A stretch of DNA of 64,000 bases from Glandiceps talaboti (GCF_964340395.1 NC_135551.1:2099501-2163500); one strand, 5' to 3'; shown: positions 1 to 12,573, counted from the first letter of the stretch. Translations and numbers: made by a program. Notes: a model not told the origin generated them from the letters alone.

Positions 1-89
1 ATTAGTAACGTACTTTTGTTTTGCCATCCTGTGACTTTTGACCTCGCTGACCTATACCCGTATTCCAAATACACAGTGTTGTGATATAC

Positions 90-1198
90 TGCATGATAAA
101 AATAGTCCCAATGACATTGTAGCACAACTGTACAGGTTTTTAAAAGTGTTTACCCACATGCTGATCCATGCTAGGTATAGGTGTTCATTTGCTGAATAAC
201 TATCCAAATGCCTATCCAACCCTACTGTTGTCTTTGCAATATACATGATCATTTGACAACTGCCATGAGTATGGTCATGCTGCTAGACATATCTGCATAC
301 ATTTTTTGAATGTTCGTTCACTTGTCTATGAATCCCTGATGTTATCATTGCAATATACGTGATCATTTGGCTGTTGCTATGGGTGTGGTCATGTTGCTAG
401 CATATTTGCATACATTTTTTGAATGCTTATTCACCTGTCTATAATCCCTGTTGTCATCTTTGCAATATATGTAATCATTTGGTTGTTGCTGTCGATGTGG
501 TCTTGTTGCTAGGCACATTTGCATACACTTTCTGAATGTTTGTTCACTTGTCTAAGAATCCCTGTTTTTATCTTTGTGAAATACACCAGCTTAGCTGTTG
601 CTATGGACGTGGTCATGGTTGCTAAGGCCAATTGTGTCAAAATATTTTGAACAAAATCTGCAGAATAACACTTCTAGAAACATCTCACCAGGTTTCAGTC
701 TTATTGACCAAGTACTTTTTGGAGATATAAATTTTTTATCAAAATTCACATTTTTACACCAATTTGCATATCACTGATGAGATCATTATATGGTTAACAT
801 TTTTCATCTATAAACCCCCAGATGCATCCCCATTAAATTTCAGCCCAATCTGCTCAGTAGTTTTGGAATTAAAAAGATTTTTGAACCAAAAGAAACATTT
901 GTAGCCCTAATTTGCATAATACTGATGGAATCATCATGTCATGAACAAATCTTAATTTACACACCCCTAAGAACATTCCCACCAAATCTCAGACCAATCG
1001 GCCCAGTAGTTTTTGAGTTTAAGGTGTGTTTTTTGTTTTTACAAAAAATACCATTTTTGACGCAAATCACATACCTGCGATGCGATCATTTTGCTTTGAA
1101 CAATTTCCCAACGAGACACCAAAAGTAATCTCCCCACCAAATACCAAGGCAATCAGTCTGGGATTTGTTGAGTTTAAGTTGTCCACTCACACAAACAC

Positions 1199-1233
<35 letters not shown>

Positions 1234-1268
1234 CCGCACCATGCCTATCGCACTGCTGAACCTAAAAA
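90..1268 (+). repeat. Dispersed repeat family A, copy 1
   Basis: Starts with a block shared with 2670 (GTAGCACAACTGTACA, then a block on TGCTGATCCATG). Four tandem units of about 115 bp follow (216-620; core GGCTGTTGCTATGGG and TTTGCATACATTTTTTGAATG). A body follows with repeated AATTTGCATATCACTGATG boxes and CAATCTGCTCAGTAGTTTTGG. It ends with a (CAGA)n run at 1199-1232 and the conserved tail CCATGCCTATCGCACTGCTG. Seven other full or partial copies lie in this window on the same strand. Class unknown; no protein is coded. Confidence 0.85.
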
Positions 1269-1475
1269 AGGACAAAATGTAAATATTCTGACAAAAGTCA
1301 AAACAATAGCTAGTTGGCTGTGCTAAAAAATTGAAGGAATAAAACTCATCAGCCATCAAAGTAATAGAAGATTAAGTTGTTATACTTACATCACAATTTC
1401 TTTTTCATAGGTATACTTAAAAGGTTTACATCTTGGAAGGTAACCTTCATTTCCCTGGGGTTAAAAGAAAACAGA
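1269..1475. other. Short non-repetitive spacer
   Basis: A/T-rich sequence with no supported gene or repeat. Confidence 0.5.
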
Positions 1476-1772
1476 CTGAGTGAGTGGGTGAGTGAGTGAG
1501 TGAGTGAATGAGTGAATGAGTGAGTGAGTGAGTGAGTGAGTGAGTGAGTGAGTGAGTGAGTGAGTGAGTGAGTGAGTGGGTGGGTGGGTGGGTTTGTGGA
1601 TGAGTGGGTTAGTGAGGGAGTGAGTCAGTGGGTGAGTGGGTGGGTGGGTGAGTGAGTGAGTGAGTGAGTAAGTGAATGAATGAATGAGTGACTGGGTGAG
1701 TGGGTAGGTGGGCGGGTGGATGAGTGAGTAAGCAAGCAAGTGAGCAAGCAAGTCAGTCAGTCAGTCAGTTAC
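1476..1772. repeat. (GAGT)n tetranucleotide array with variants
   Basis: Almost pure GTGA/GTGG tetramers, ending in (AGTC)n-like units. The minus-strand open frame through it is a repeat artefact (THSLTHSLTHSL-type peptide). Confidence 0.97.
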
Positions 1773-1869
1773 TCAGTTGGTTAGTCTGTTATTTTCCTTT
1801 GTTTAGCCAAGGAAAATATCGGTGAACTATGAAGCCTTGTCACAACAAGTGGAGAGATGAGTTGTGACA

Positions 1870-2345
1870 AAAGCCTTATAGTCAAGTATCATCATTTTTT
1901 AGCATTATTGTTACATGCCGGATAAAAGCACCAAATTTGGTATGAGTGTTCCTAAGATACTACTTATTGATTTTACCAAAGGAGTCCTCTTGAACATTTA
2001 CATAACTTTGCATAAATCAGTGAAATTAGAAATAACCAGCAACACCTTTGAGAAATTCTGTGTTTCTCATAAATAAGGCACCAAATTTGATATTCACATT
2101 CTTTGGAACCTACTTTTGCATAAATCAGTGATTTTCAAAATGGCTACAATCAACCTGGAACAATTCTATGTTTAATAAATAACTTACTCAAAGACACCAA
2201 ATTTGGAATGGGTGTTCCATAGGCCTTTAAGAGCCTGTTTGAAACCTAGCATAAATTTGCATACATTTGCATATAAAATGAGAAAAAATAAGATGGTCAC
2301 TATCCAATACATATTTCTATGAAATAACTTAATTTGCAAAAATTC
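1870..2345 (-). repeat. Dispersed repeat family B, tandem units of about 140 bp
   Basis: About three diverged units with the phrases CACCAAATTTGGTATGAGTG and GCATAAATCAGTGA. The reverse complement matches 11870-12325 (GAGGACTCCT, AAAATCAATA, TTAGGAACACTCAT), so the same family occurs in both orientations. Confidence 0.75.
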
Positions 2346-2665
2346 ACACTGAATTGAGAGCACAAAATGTTTCTTTTGATGTATTTTTAAATATTGCTAT
2401 TTTGCTAGACAACATGTTTGTGAAACACATTCTGGTTTTAACACTTTTAAAAAGTGTTTGCAAACACCTTAAAATGACCTTTTTTTCAGTCAGTTCCCAT
2501 TGGATTTACTTCGTGAGTTTTCGGGTACCTCTGGTCCCACCAAGACCATGCCATTTTGTAACATCATACAGAGAACTCATTTGCATTCAGGCTATCACAA
2601 GCGTAGTCAACAGGTGAATAAAACTCAACAACATTGTGAAAATAATGCAAAGCTGATGGTTGTAA
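2346..2665. other. Unique spacer
   Basis: No gene is supported. Short open frames here have no recognisable family and lie in A/T-rich sequence. Confidence 0.4.
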
Positions 2666-3956
2666 TAAACATCAGTAAAAAAATAGCACCAATGGCGTTG
2701 TATCACAACTGTACAGTTTTTAAAAATGTTTACTCACATGCTGATCCATGGTATAGGTATAGGTGTTCATTTGCTGAATGATTATCCAATTGCCTATCCA
2801 ACCCTGTTGTTATCTTTGCAATATACATATTTAATTATTTGGCTGTTGCTATGGGCATGGTCTTGTTGCTAGGTGTATTTGCATACATTTTTGAATGTTT
2901 GTTCACTTGTCTATGAATCCCTGTTATCTTTGCAATATACGTGATCATTTGGTTGTTGCTATGGGTCTGGTCTTGTTGCTATCAATATTTACCTATTCAT
3001 TTTGAATGTTTGTTACAAGAATCCCTGTTATCTTTGTGTGAAATACACTAGTTTGGCTGTTGCTATGGGCGTTGTCATGGTTGATAGGGATATTTGCATA
3101 CATTATTTGAATGTTTACTCACTTGCCTACCAGATGATGTTATTTGACCAAAATATACTGCCATTTGGTTGTTGCTAAGGGCATGGTCACAGTTGCTAGT
3201 GCCAATTGTGTCAAAATGTTTTGAAGAAAATCTGCAGAATAACACTTCTAGCAACATCTCACCAAGTTTCAGTCTCATTGACCAAGTACTTTTTGAGATA
3301 TGTTTCTAACCAAAATTCACATGTTTACACCTAATTTGCATATTACTGATGAGATCATTATATGCTTAATATTTCTTCATCTATACTCCCCAAGATGCAT
3401 TCCCATTAAATTTTAGCCCAATCTGCTCAGTAGTTCTGGAAATTAAAGATTTTTGACCAAAAAGACACACTTTTAGCCCTCATTTGCATATCACTGATGG
3501 GACCACCGTATCATGAACAATTCTTAAACTAAACACCCCTATGAACCCTCCCACCAAATTTAAGTCATATCTGCTCTGTAGTTTTGGAATGACAGATTTT
3601 TGACCAAAATGGCACAATTTTAGCCCTAATTTGCATATCACTGATGAGATTATCATATTAAGAATACATGTTAATCTAAACACCCCTTAGAACATTCAAA
3701 CCACATCTGAGCTGCATCTGCTCAGTAGTTTTGGAATTAAAGATTTTTTATCAAAATTGCACATTTTATATCTAATTTGCATATTACTGCTGAGTAGTTT
3801 TTATGACCAAAAAGCACATTTTATTGACCCAAATCACATAGTGGTGGTAAGATCATGTTGATTTGAACAATTTCCCAACTAGGCACCCAAGGTAATATAC
3901 CCATCAAATATCATGGCAATCGGTCCAATGGTTTTTGACTTTAAGTTGTTCACATG

Positions 3957-4012
<56 letters not shown>

Positions 4013-4020
4013 GGACACGG

Positions 4021-4064
<44 letters not shown>

Positions 4065-4112
4065 TACCATGCCTATAGCATTACTGAACTTTATCAGTTC
4101 AGTTGTGCTAAT
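2666..4112 (+). repeat. Dispersed repeat family A, copy 2
   Basis: Same order as copy 1: GTATCACAACTGTACAG start, three to four units with GGCTGTTGCTATGGGC, the GCATATCACTGATG body, then GGTTTTTGACTTTAAGTTGT. The terminal microsatellite here is (CA)n with CG variants (3957-4062) instead of (CAGA)n, followed by CCATGCCTATAGCATTACTG and TTCAGTTGTGCTAA. Confidence 0.87.
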
Positions 4113-4196
4113 GAAAATGGCTAGACTCGATATACATAAACACTTGTAATTTAGGAGTGTTTCACAGTTAACGACTTCTTTATCTGATTCTTTTAT

Positions 4197-5026
4197 CATT
4201 TGCCGACAGGAACACTGACATACCATCATGTCATTTACTGACAAGAACACTGACATACCATCATGATGTCATTTACTGACAAGAACACTGACATACCATC
4301 ATGATGTCATTTACTGACAAGAACACTGACATACCATCATGATGTCATTTACTGACAGGAACACTGACATACCATCATGTCATTTACTGACAAGAACACT
4401 GACATACCATCATGATGTCATTTACTGACAGGAACACTGACATACCATCATGATGTCATTTACTGACAAGAACACTGACATACCATCATGATGTCATTTA
4501 CTGACAAGAACACTGACATACCATCATGATGTCATTTGCTGACAAGAACACTGACATACCATCATGATGTCATTTACTGACAAGAACACTGACATACCAT
4601 CATGATGTCATTTACTGACAGCAACACTGACATACCATCATGATGTCATTTACTGACAAGAACACTGACATACCATCATGATGTCATTTGCTGACAGGAA
4701 CACTGACATACCATCATGATGTCATTTACTGACAAGAACACTGACATACCATCATGATGTCATTTACTGACAGGAACACTGACATACCATCATGATGTCA
4801 TTTACTGACAAGAACACTGACATACCATCATGATGTCATTTGCTGACAAGAACACTGACATACCATCATGATGTCATTTACTGACAAGAACACTGACATA
4901 CCATCATGATGTCATTTACTGACAAGAACACTGACATACCATCATGATGTCATTTACTGACAGGAACACTGACATACCATCATGATGTCATTTACTAACA
5001 GAAACACTGACATACCATCATGATGG
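4197..5026. repeat. 38-bp minisatellite, about 22 units
   Basis: The core is CATTTACTGACAAGAACACT followed by GACATACCATCATGATGT. A few units lack three bases (35 bp), and A/G variants occur at ACAAGAA and ACAGGAA. Confidence 0.96.
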
Positions 5027-5728
5027 CATATTTTAGCCCAATCACTCATGTCACCGCTTAGCGGCTCATTTAACAACAAAGTAAACATTTTTCATCTCAA
5101 AATAAAATATACTAGTATTTCTTAGAATACCCATGGAAATCTTCAAGAAGGCATATCACAACATGCAAAGCCACAATAATTTTGTCTCATAATACACTAA
5201 TCGATTAGATTTGCTCCGGTACCACTCAAAATGCTGAGGTTACTTGCTAAATTTTGACGAAAATGCCGTAATAAAAGAAGATTTATTATCAGCAATAAAG
5301 TTGTAAAAGAATTATGAAATTTCGTGAGTCTTGGGTTTTCATTTAAAGACTTTACTGATTCTTCTAAAAAAAACTTGTATGGTTTCCTATGTAATGGGCA
5401 CATCATACAACAAGCCTAGTTAATATTCAATAGAAGAAATTTGTAACAAATCATGGTATCCGAAGTATACAGTTTAGGAAACCAACAAATCAAATATCGC
5501 GATTTGTTCATAATATTCTATATGATTGGACAATATTTATGTCAGCAATCAAGGTTGTGACCCCAATGCATGGTTATGAGTGAAAGCCTGCAACTAGAAT
5601 GGAGCCACGTTCACTCTGATTTCTGTTTGTTTTGAAGTTAGAGACATTATTTCTGTATGACTTTAAGAATCTTGCAATATATCTAAATGATAAATGTGGA
5701 TTATATCATATGGATAAATTAAACCCGA
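5027..5728. other. Unique A/T-rich spacer
   Basis: A minus-strand open frame of 69 codons (5406-5197) is present but has no recognised family and no clear splice borders. No gene is called. Confidence 0.4.
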
Positions 5729-5729
5729 G

Positions 5730-6159
5730 TGTGGTCTCCCATCAGCTGGCTATACGTACACTACTTCAGAGTGTGGTCTCCCAGCTGGCTATACGTACAC
5801 TACTTCAGAGTGTGGTCTTCCAGCTGGCTATACGTACACTACTTCAGAGTGTGGTCTTCCAGCTGGCTATACGTACACTACTTCAGAGTGTGGTCTCCCA
5901 GCTGGCTATACGTACACTACTTCAGAGTGTGGTCTCCCAGCTGGCTATATGTACACTACTTCAGAGTGTGGTCTCCCAGCTGGCTATACGTACACTACTT
6001 CAGAGTGTGGTCTCCCAGCTGGCTATACGTACACTACTTCAGAGTGTGGTCTCCCAGCTGGCTATACGTACACTACTTCAGAGTGTGGTCTCCCAGCTGG
6101 CTATACATACACTACTTCAGAGTGTGGTCTCCCAGCTGGCTATACGTACACTACTTCAG
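5730..6159. repeat. 39-bp minisatellite, 11 units
   Basis: The unit is AGTGTGGTCTCCCAGCTGGC plus TATACGTACACTACTTCAG. Because 39 is a multiple of three, all three forward frames stay open across part of it, including one of 191 codons (5632-6207) that repeats SVVSQLAIRTLLQ. Units are nearly identical and substitutions do not favour silent sites in any frame, so I read it as a satellite, not a protein gene. Confidence 0.95.
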
Positions 6160-6575
6160 CTTGCCGTGGCTGTGCTGACTACCCATGAAACAAAACTACT
6201 GCTCTGACAACACTACCAACCTACCAATAATTAAATACCCTAATAATCACCTGTACACTGTGATAAAAACATGCAAATAATTCAAGTCCCCAACAAGTTG
6301 ATGAGACATACCTCTGTTCAGTCCAAATGTTTCTGAGGTTTTACATTGGTCTCAGACTTGGACTCTGTTAAGTCTAGAGTATCGTGCCCTAGACAGCCCT
6401 GGCTGAAAATAACAGATGTAAACAAGTCATTGAGAATGACATACTCCCCGCTATGATTGGGTTTTAAGGAACTGGCAGTTTATGTTGTCATTTTCTTGAT
6501 ATCACTACTCTGATCATGCAACAACACTTGTGAACCTAAATCAAACAGACTTAGATATGTTGTGTCTACTCGTTG
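6160..6575. other. Unique spacer
   Basis: Nothing convincing. A short CKTSETFGLNRG-like reading on the minus strand near 6345 was considered as a CTU1 tail and rejected. Confidence 0.4.
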
Positions 6576-7735
6576 GACATGGAGCATGCCTACTCTTCAA
6601 GATTCTGTGATGGAATAATACATTCAACAATAAAGGATGGGTCGGGTATGGGGGGGGGGGGGGGGACTGTTCAAGCATGTCTGAGTTATGGCGTTGGACA
6701 TGGAAAATTCACAAACAAATGGCTGCCAGGCAGTCATATTGGATCGTATCACAACGAAGATGGATATGCATATGTATGTCATAGAACACTGTCCTAATGC
6801 CAACTTTGAATGAGATCTGTTCACGCATGTCTGAGTTATGGCTTTGGACATAGAAAATTCGCAAACAAAATGGCTGCCAGGTGGCCATATTGGATCGTAT
6901 CACAACAACAATGAATATGCACATGAATGTCACAGAACACTGTCCTAATACCAACTTTTAATGAGATCTGTTCAAGCATATCTGAGTTATGGCTTTGGAC
7001 ATGGAAAATTCGCAAACAAAATGGCTGCCAGGCAGCCATATTGGATCGTATCACGATGAAAATGGATATGCACATGTATGTCATAGAACACTGTCCTAAT
7101 ACCAACTTTGAATGAGATCTGTTCAAGCATGTCCGAGTTATGGCTTTGGACATGGGAAATTCGCAAAAGAAATGGCTGCTAGGCGGCCATATTGGATCCT
7201 ATCACGACAACAATGAATATGCACATGTATGTCATAGAACACTGTCCTAATACCAACTTTGAATGAGATCTGTTCAAGCATGTCTGAGTTATGGCTTTGG
7301 ACATGGAAAATTCGCAAAAAAATGGCTGCTAGGCAGCCATATTGGATCCTATCACGACAACAATGAATATGCACATGTATGTCATAGAACACTGTCCTAA
7401 TATCAACTTTGAATGAGATCTGTTCAAGCATGTCTGAGTTAAGGCTTTGGACATGGAAAATTCGCAAACAAAATGGCTGCTAGGTGGCCATATTGGATTG
7501 TATCACGACAACAATGAACATACACATGTATGTCATAGAACACTGTCCTAATATCAACTTTGAATGAGATCTGTTCAAGCATGTCTGAGTTATGGCTTTA
7601 GACAGGGAAAATTTGCAAACAAAATGGCTGCTAGGTGGCCATATTGGATCGTATCATGAAACAAATTGACATGCATATGTATGCCATTGTATGTTGCCCC
7701 TGTACCAAGTTTGAACAAGCGACCTATCGGTCAGA
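6576..7735. repeat. Tandem repeat of about 149 bp, about seven units
   Basis: Units share TCTGAGTTATGGCTTTGGAC, CAAAATGGCTGCCAGG, CCATATTGGATCGTATCAC and CATAGAACACTGTCCTAA. It includes a 16-18-base poly-G run at about 6649-6666. The half-palindrome GGCTGCCAGGCAGCC recurs in most units. It resembles the tandemised 3' part of a dispersed element. Open frames on both strands are by-products. Confidence 0.92.
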
Positions 7736-8202
7736 ATAGCTCCGCTGTTTTTTTTTTAATTTAATTTTTTATTTTGGTGACATGTAGAAGTGGTTCAGGT
7801 CTTCAGCTCTTCGAGTCACTATGCAGTTTTGTTTTAGCGATGCAATAAAGTGGTTAGTGGTTTCATATGATGTCTCACTATAAAACACATTTTACACAGA
7901 AGTTGGTAATGTATTGTACTTTTATACCATAGTCACCATTTTATAACAAAAATCTACTGTTATGAAAAATTGCACAAAATCTCAGAAAAAAATGACTGGG
8001 AAATGCACACAAGAAAAAGAAAAAAAGAGGATTTTGAGGTTGGCTATAAGTAATTCCAGTGTCTTACAGCTGTAACCCTGGAAAATTTTAATGAAGAATG
8101 AAATAAACTAGGGATCTAAAATAATTTTGAGGCAATTTGAATTTCAATTTTCTAACAAATTTACAAAGTCAACAACATTCAACTATATAGGGAAGAAATG
8201 TA
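7736..8202. other. A/T-rich spacer with homopolymer runs
   Basis: Contains poly-T and poly-A tracts; no gene or repeat was recognised. Confidence 0.4.
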
Positions 8203-8736
8203 TTAATCGCCATCTTAGTTTCCGTACGGCGACAATCTCAAGTACCCGGAAGAGAGTCATTCTCAGCCATACGTTACAGTGGTAACACTCGTTCATGTTC
8301 GGTTACCTTTCACAAAGAAAACACAACGAAATGGTTGAAATGATCTTTTTTTAATTTCTTTTCATCACAACAACAAAATCTGCGTGATCAAAAGTGTTGT
8401 AAACTAAACCAGAAAGAATTATCGGACTGGCTAAACTTCCCGATGAACTGGAAGGTCCTACTACTTCCAAGTAAGCCTCGATAGTACTATAGTACGTGAG
8501 AAAATCGTCTCAAACTAGCGATACAACTTTCAAAATATAACTTGACTTGTCTTCATTTGTTAGAGTTATACAATTCAAGACGGGTTTTCACTCGAAAACA
8601 ACAATTCTGTGAATAATGACAGTGACACTCTGAACGCAGCGATTTCTCGGACGATGTTACCACTGTAACGTATGGCTGACAACGACTTGCTTCCGGGTTA
8701 GTCCCTCGTGCATACGGGTGGATTGTCGGCGATTAA
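8203..8736. mobile_element. Non-autonomous inverted-repeat element (MITE-like) with TTAA ends
   Basis: The left end is TTAATCGCC and the right end is GGCGATTAA. The arms are imperfect inverted repeats over about 90-100 bp, sharing CGACAATC, ACCCGGAAG and, near-perfectly, CAGCCATACGTTACAGTGGT. TTAA at both borders would fit a piggyBac-type target duplication, although TIR starts differ from the classic CCC. No transposase is coded in the 534 bp. Confidence 0.7.
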
Positions 8737-9769
8737 TACATACATGTACATCGTCTGATATTTTAATTCACAGTGTTTTTTGTGACCGGCGCCTGTCAGC
8801 AGACTCTGCCATTTTTTTCATCATTCCATTGTATTTAAACCTTGTACTTGACATTTCGCAATATTTATAATTCTCAACAAAGTACCTCAAAATGCCTCAC
8901 TTCGCTCGTACTCAAAGCAGCCCCGCACGTAGTCCTGCTTGCATACGGAGGAATTCGGGACTCGATTCTGACAATTGTCCCTCCCCCTCCGGTGTTTAGA
9001 GTCAAGTCAGTAATACAGACTCGTGCACCCGAGGACTACCCCGCGCGGTATGATCACTGACACTGATGACATGATGAGAGAGAACCTTTTCGGATTTACA
9101 TGTAAAACGGGGAAAGATACGCAAAACCTAATGCAAAGTCTGAAGCCAAATTAAAGTTGTAATTATTTTAATTATTTTTACTTGCCAAATATTTGCATTT
9201 TGGAAAGGCAAGACACGTTCATGTCGTTTAACTTTACATGTGAACTGTCGGCCATATTTAAACTTCAACCGCGGCCGCATGCCTGGCATGCCCTTCCTTA
9301 CGCAAGTTGTCTGAATTCTCGTTCACTGTCATTCCAAATTGCACGACAATATAGAATTAACCACAAGTTACATGTTATCTGAAAACATCACACTTTTATA
9401 GTGGGTCTGAAGTGTGATTTTAGTGAGTACTAAGAACGTCCTGTGTTGATACTCAAGATACTTGCTGTGGAAAATCGCTCGGTCGAATGAGGTCACCTTC
9501 AGCTTCTGGTCGAATCAGGATAGAGTATGCAAATGAGGATGTTGCGGATTGGCTGATAATGTAGAAGGGTGCAGAATTGGATTTGAAGTTTACAACCCTG
9601 TTTCGAACAAACGCTTGTCATTTGGGCGCCCAATGTGTAGAATTATGACTATAGCACATATTACATTGCTTGTTTGACGTCAATAGTGTCTTTTGAAAAG
9701 TGGCAGTTTACTTAAAGTCTCGTCGACTGATTTCCAATATGGCATCGGTCATTATGCTCATTAACATAT
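8737..9769. other. CpG-richer unique segment
   Basis: Higher G+C than the surroundings, with CCGCGCGG and CGGCCGCATGC words. Two short forward frames (8842-9060, 9182-9382) have no recognised family. It could be an old transposon fragment or a regulatory region; nothing decides. Confidence 0.3.
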
Positions 9770-10300
9770 TCATTTTTTTTTTCAAATTACAAAAAAAAAA
9801 TCATAAAAAATAAAAATGAGGATGTGCTGACTTGAAATTAACAAATCTGAGTAAGCTACCCCCTGCGCATCAACACGCCAGATATCAAAGCAATCTAATA
9901 AGAGGTTTTCAAGGAGTTGATGAAAATGACATTTTATGAAAAAAAATCATAAAAAATTGAAAATGGCACAGATCAACTTGGCATGAACAAATCTGAATAG
10001 CCTCCCCCCAGGGAACATGCACACCAAATATCGAAGAATTCCGACTGTCACTTATGGAGTAGATAGTAAAAATATAAAAGTTTGACGGACACCTATGATT
10101 CACTCTACTCTCTATACCTCAATACCCACCTATACCTAAAGCTACGCTTTCAGCTTTCGCTGACAGCGGAGCTAAAAAAATCGGTCCAGGCATCTCCAAG
10201 AAACGGCTCTGGACGGACGGTTGGACGGACGGACACACGGACGCACGGAACCCAATCCATAAGTCCCCGTTCCGGACTTCGTCGGCGGGGACTAACTAGC
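9770..10300 (+). repeat. Dispersed repeat family C (SINE- or MITE-like) with GGACGGACGG tail
   Basis: Two A-rich subunits share AAAAATCATAAAAAAT and ATCAACTTGGCATGAACAAA-like text. CTACGCTTTCAGCTTTCGC and AGCGGAGCTAAAAAAATCGG follow, then (GGAC)n and a terminal hairpin, AGTCCCCGTTCCGGACTTCG with CGGCGGGGACT. The end hairpin with a short tandem tail suggests a dispersed element. Only one copy lies in this window. Confidence 0.55.
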
Positions 10301-10880
10301 TCACTGTCACAAGCCAAGTATGTGACAACGCAAGACCACAATGAATACTGCGAAACATTTACTGGTCACTCTCATTTCATATATAGATAACAATTTAGCC
10401 GGCCTCATTTTATTGTCTGGCCAAAGGCCTACACCACAAAACCATTGAACTTTTGCAGCAATCATATTCTGTGATCGGAATAAAATTGGCAATCAGAACA
10501 TCATGCTTGGTTTGAATTATTACTTTTAGAGTCAATACATTCTAGTTATCATTAAAGGCATTTTGATATTGACTTGTAACAGTAGTTACGTTGAGCTCCT
10601 ACTTTTATCAAGGTCAAAATCGGCAATAGAACTTGAACCTAATATACTCCCCAAAATCACTAACAGTAACATTTTTACTATTGTTGTTAAGATTGTAGGA
10701 CACGACACCTACATAAAAAGCCAAATCAATCTATCGAACATGGTAAAATCATCAATGAAAGAAGATTCATCACTCATCAAATTCTGGTGAGTATCAAAGT
10801 CAACATTACTACTGTCTGCCATTGCTTACTATATCAACTGATATAAAACGGTCCCCTCTATGATGTCATAATCCCCTAAA
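10301..10880. other. Unique A/T-rich spacer
   Basis: No supported gene. A 75-codon forward frame (10563-10790) has no recognised motif. Confidence 0.4.
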
Positions 10881-11016
10881 GGGAGAACAATAGGCAGTGT
10901 AACTGTAAATTCATGGGAGAACAATAGGCAGTGTAACTGTAAATTCATGGGAGAACAATAGGCAGTGTAACTGTAAATTCATGGGAGAACAATAGGCAGT
11001 GTAACTGTAAATTCAT
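10881..11016. repeat. 34-bp tandem repeat, four units
   Basis: Units of GGAGAACAATAGGCAGTGTA plus ACTGTAAATTCATG are almost identical, so the expansion is recent. Confidence 0.95.
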
Positions 11017-11869
11017 GGCTGCTTGGGTCACCGCTGGTCACAAGTTTGAACCCTTTTTTTCTTACTAATCATGCAATTTTGAATAGTTACCTTTGCATTT
11101 ACTGGTTAAAGACATATAAAGAATATTTTTCAAGGTTGTGGTATGGAGCATTTTGAATCACCTATGATTAACATAAATGTGCGTAAATCAGAAAATTCAA
11201 AACATTTTACTACACTTTAAAAAAAAAAGCCCATGGTTCTGGTAAATAACATGCTTTTGGCAGTTCAATTATGAAATATAGGGCTCTTGTCATAATATAA
11301 CTACAATACCCTTACTGAAATGGTATTTTCCCCTAATATTACAAGAATGATGTGATGGAAGAAGAATTCAGAATTCAGAACTCTTTTGAAAAGCTCTGGA
11401 AGAATGTTACTGTCTTGGAAAGCTAGTGATTGTAACAAAAAACACCGTAAAACTTCACACAAATTTAAAAGTAAATTCTCAAAAGAATGTATGAAAAATA
11501 TTAGTGTTGATGCCAAGATGCCCTCTGACTTCACTAACTTATGCATGTGCTCTTCATTCAGAAACTAACAATGACAGCAATCTCTGCTGTAGCGTCTATG
11601 TGAGAGACGAAGAACTTATTGGTTAGAATTTTGTGATTGATTAACAAAGATGACTGTGTGAGTGGATGTGGATGAATTTTAAATTACATCTCATGCATCT
11701 CAAGACTTCTTGAGTAACGACTTTGACTAGACTGTGAGTGAAGGTATCGTAATGATACTGTATAGGAACTAGACTATGCTAGGCTGTTATCATTAAATTG
11801 ATCTTAATGAACACTCACACCAGATTTGTGTTTCCTTTCAATTTTAAATTTTGCAGAAATATGATTCTT
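11017..11869. other. Unique spacer with a doubtful open frame
   Basis: Overlapping frames at 11386-11568 (+) and 11546-11301 (-) were examined. The forward one reads DCNKKHRKTSHKFKSK and a Cys pair but shows no family. It may be an old element fragment. Confidence 0.3.
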
Positions 11870-12325
11870 TTAAAAAGTAATGGCAGCCATTTTTAATTTG
11901 ACTTGTATATGCAAATTTATCCACATTTTCAGGAGGGCTTTTAGGCTAAAATCAATCAGTAGGTGCTGAGGAACAAACACGCCAAATTTGGCGCCTTTAT
12001 GTAAATTATTTTCCTGAATTTTAAGTGTTTTCAATCATAATAATGGCCATTGTGAATTTTATTGATATACATAAATATATGCAAATATTCTTAAAAAGCT
12101 TCTACGATAAAATCACTAAACAGATCTTAAGCATGATTCATGCCAAAATTAGTGCCTTTCAGTAAGTTATTTTGCTGAAATATATGATTTTTCAGGGTTG
12201 ATGGTGGCCTTTTTGAGTGTTATTGATTTATGCAAATTTATGCAAATATTCATGAGGACTCCTAAGCTAAAATCAATATCTAGGTCCTTAGGAACACTCA
12301 TGCCAAATCTGTCTGGAATGTAACA
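11870..12325 (+). repeat. Dispersed repeat family B, opposite orientation
   Basis: Three units of about 145 bp, with ATGCAAATTTAT, TTAGGCTAAAATCAAT, AGGAACA and GCCAAATTTGGCGCCTTTAT. It matches the reverse complement of 1870-2345. It lies downstream of the last CTU1 exon seen, in that exon's following intron. Confidence 0.75.
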
Positions 12326-12573
12326 ATAACGTTGCTAAGCCACCTGACTATTAGGTCTTTTTAGTCTTAAAAAAGAATAGCTTATACAAAAATTGGGAAA
12401 AATGGTGGACAAGTGATTTTGAACATATTGGCTTATATTTTTAACACTTTACAAACAATGATGTAGGCATGCATTATTGTGATGTAAATTAACCTTGGAG
12501 TAAATTCTATATTTTTTGCTTTGATGTGTTTAACCTGTAAAGTATATTACAAGGTATAGCATCATCTACTTAC

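Noticed and set aside
4061-4256. Minus-strand 125-codon frame 3879-4256
   Set aside because: It runs through the (CA)n tract of repeat family A (VCVCVC peptide).
5632-6207. 191-codon forward frame
   Set aside because: It is the 39-bp satellite; overlapping frames are open too and there is no support outside the array.
6320-6350. Minus-strand CKTSETFGLNRG as the CTU1 C-terminal CKACVLLEGLNRG segment
   Set aside because: Spacing is one residue short, the downstream text does not continue with the expected LPRLGIGK, and the intervening CTU1 exons were not found.
11000-11060. tRNA or tRNA-derived SINE around CAAGTTTGAACCC
   Set aside because: Only a weak box B word followed by T-run; no cloverleaf could be formed.
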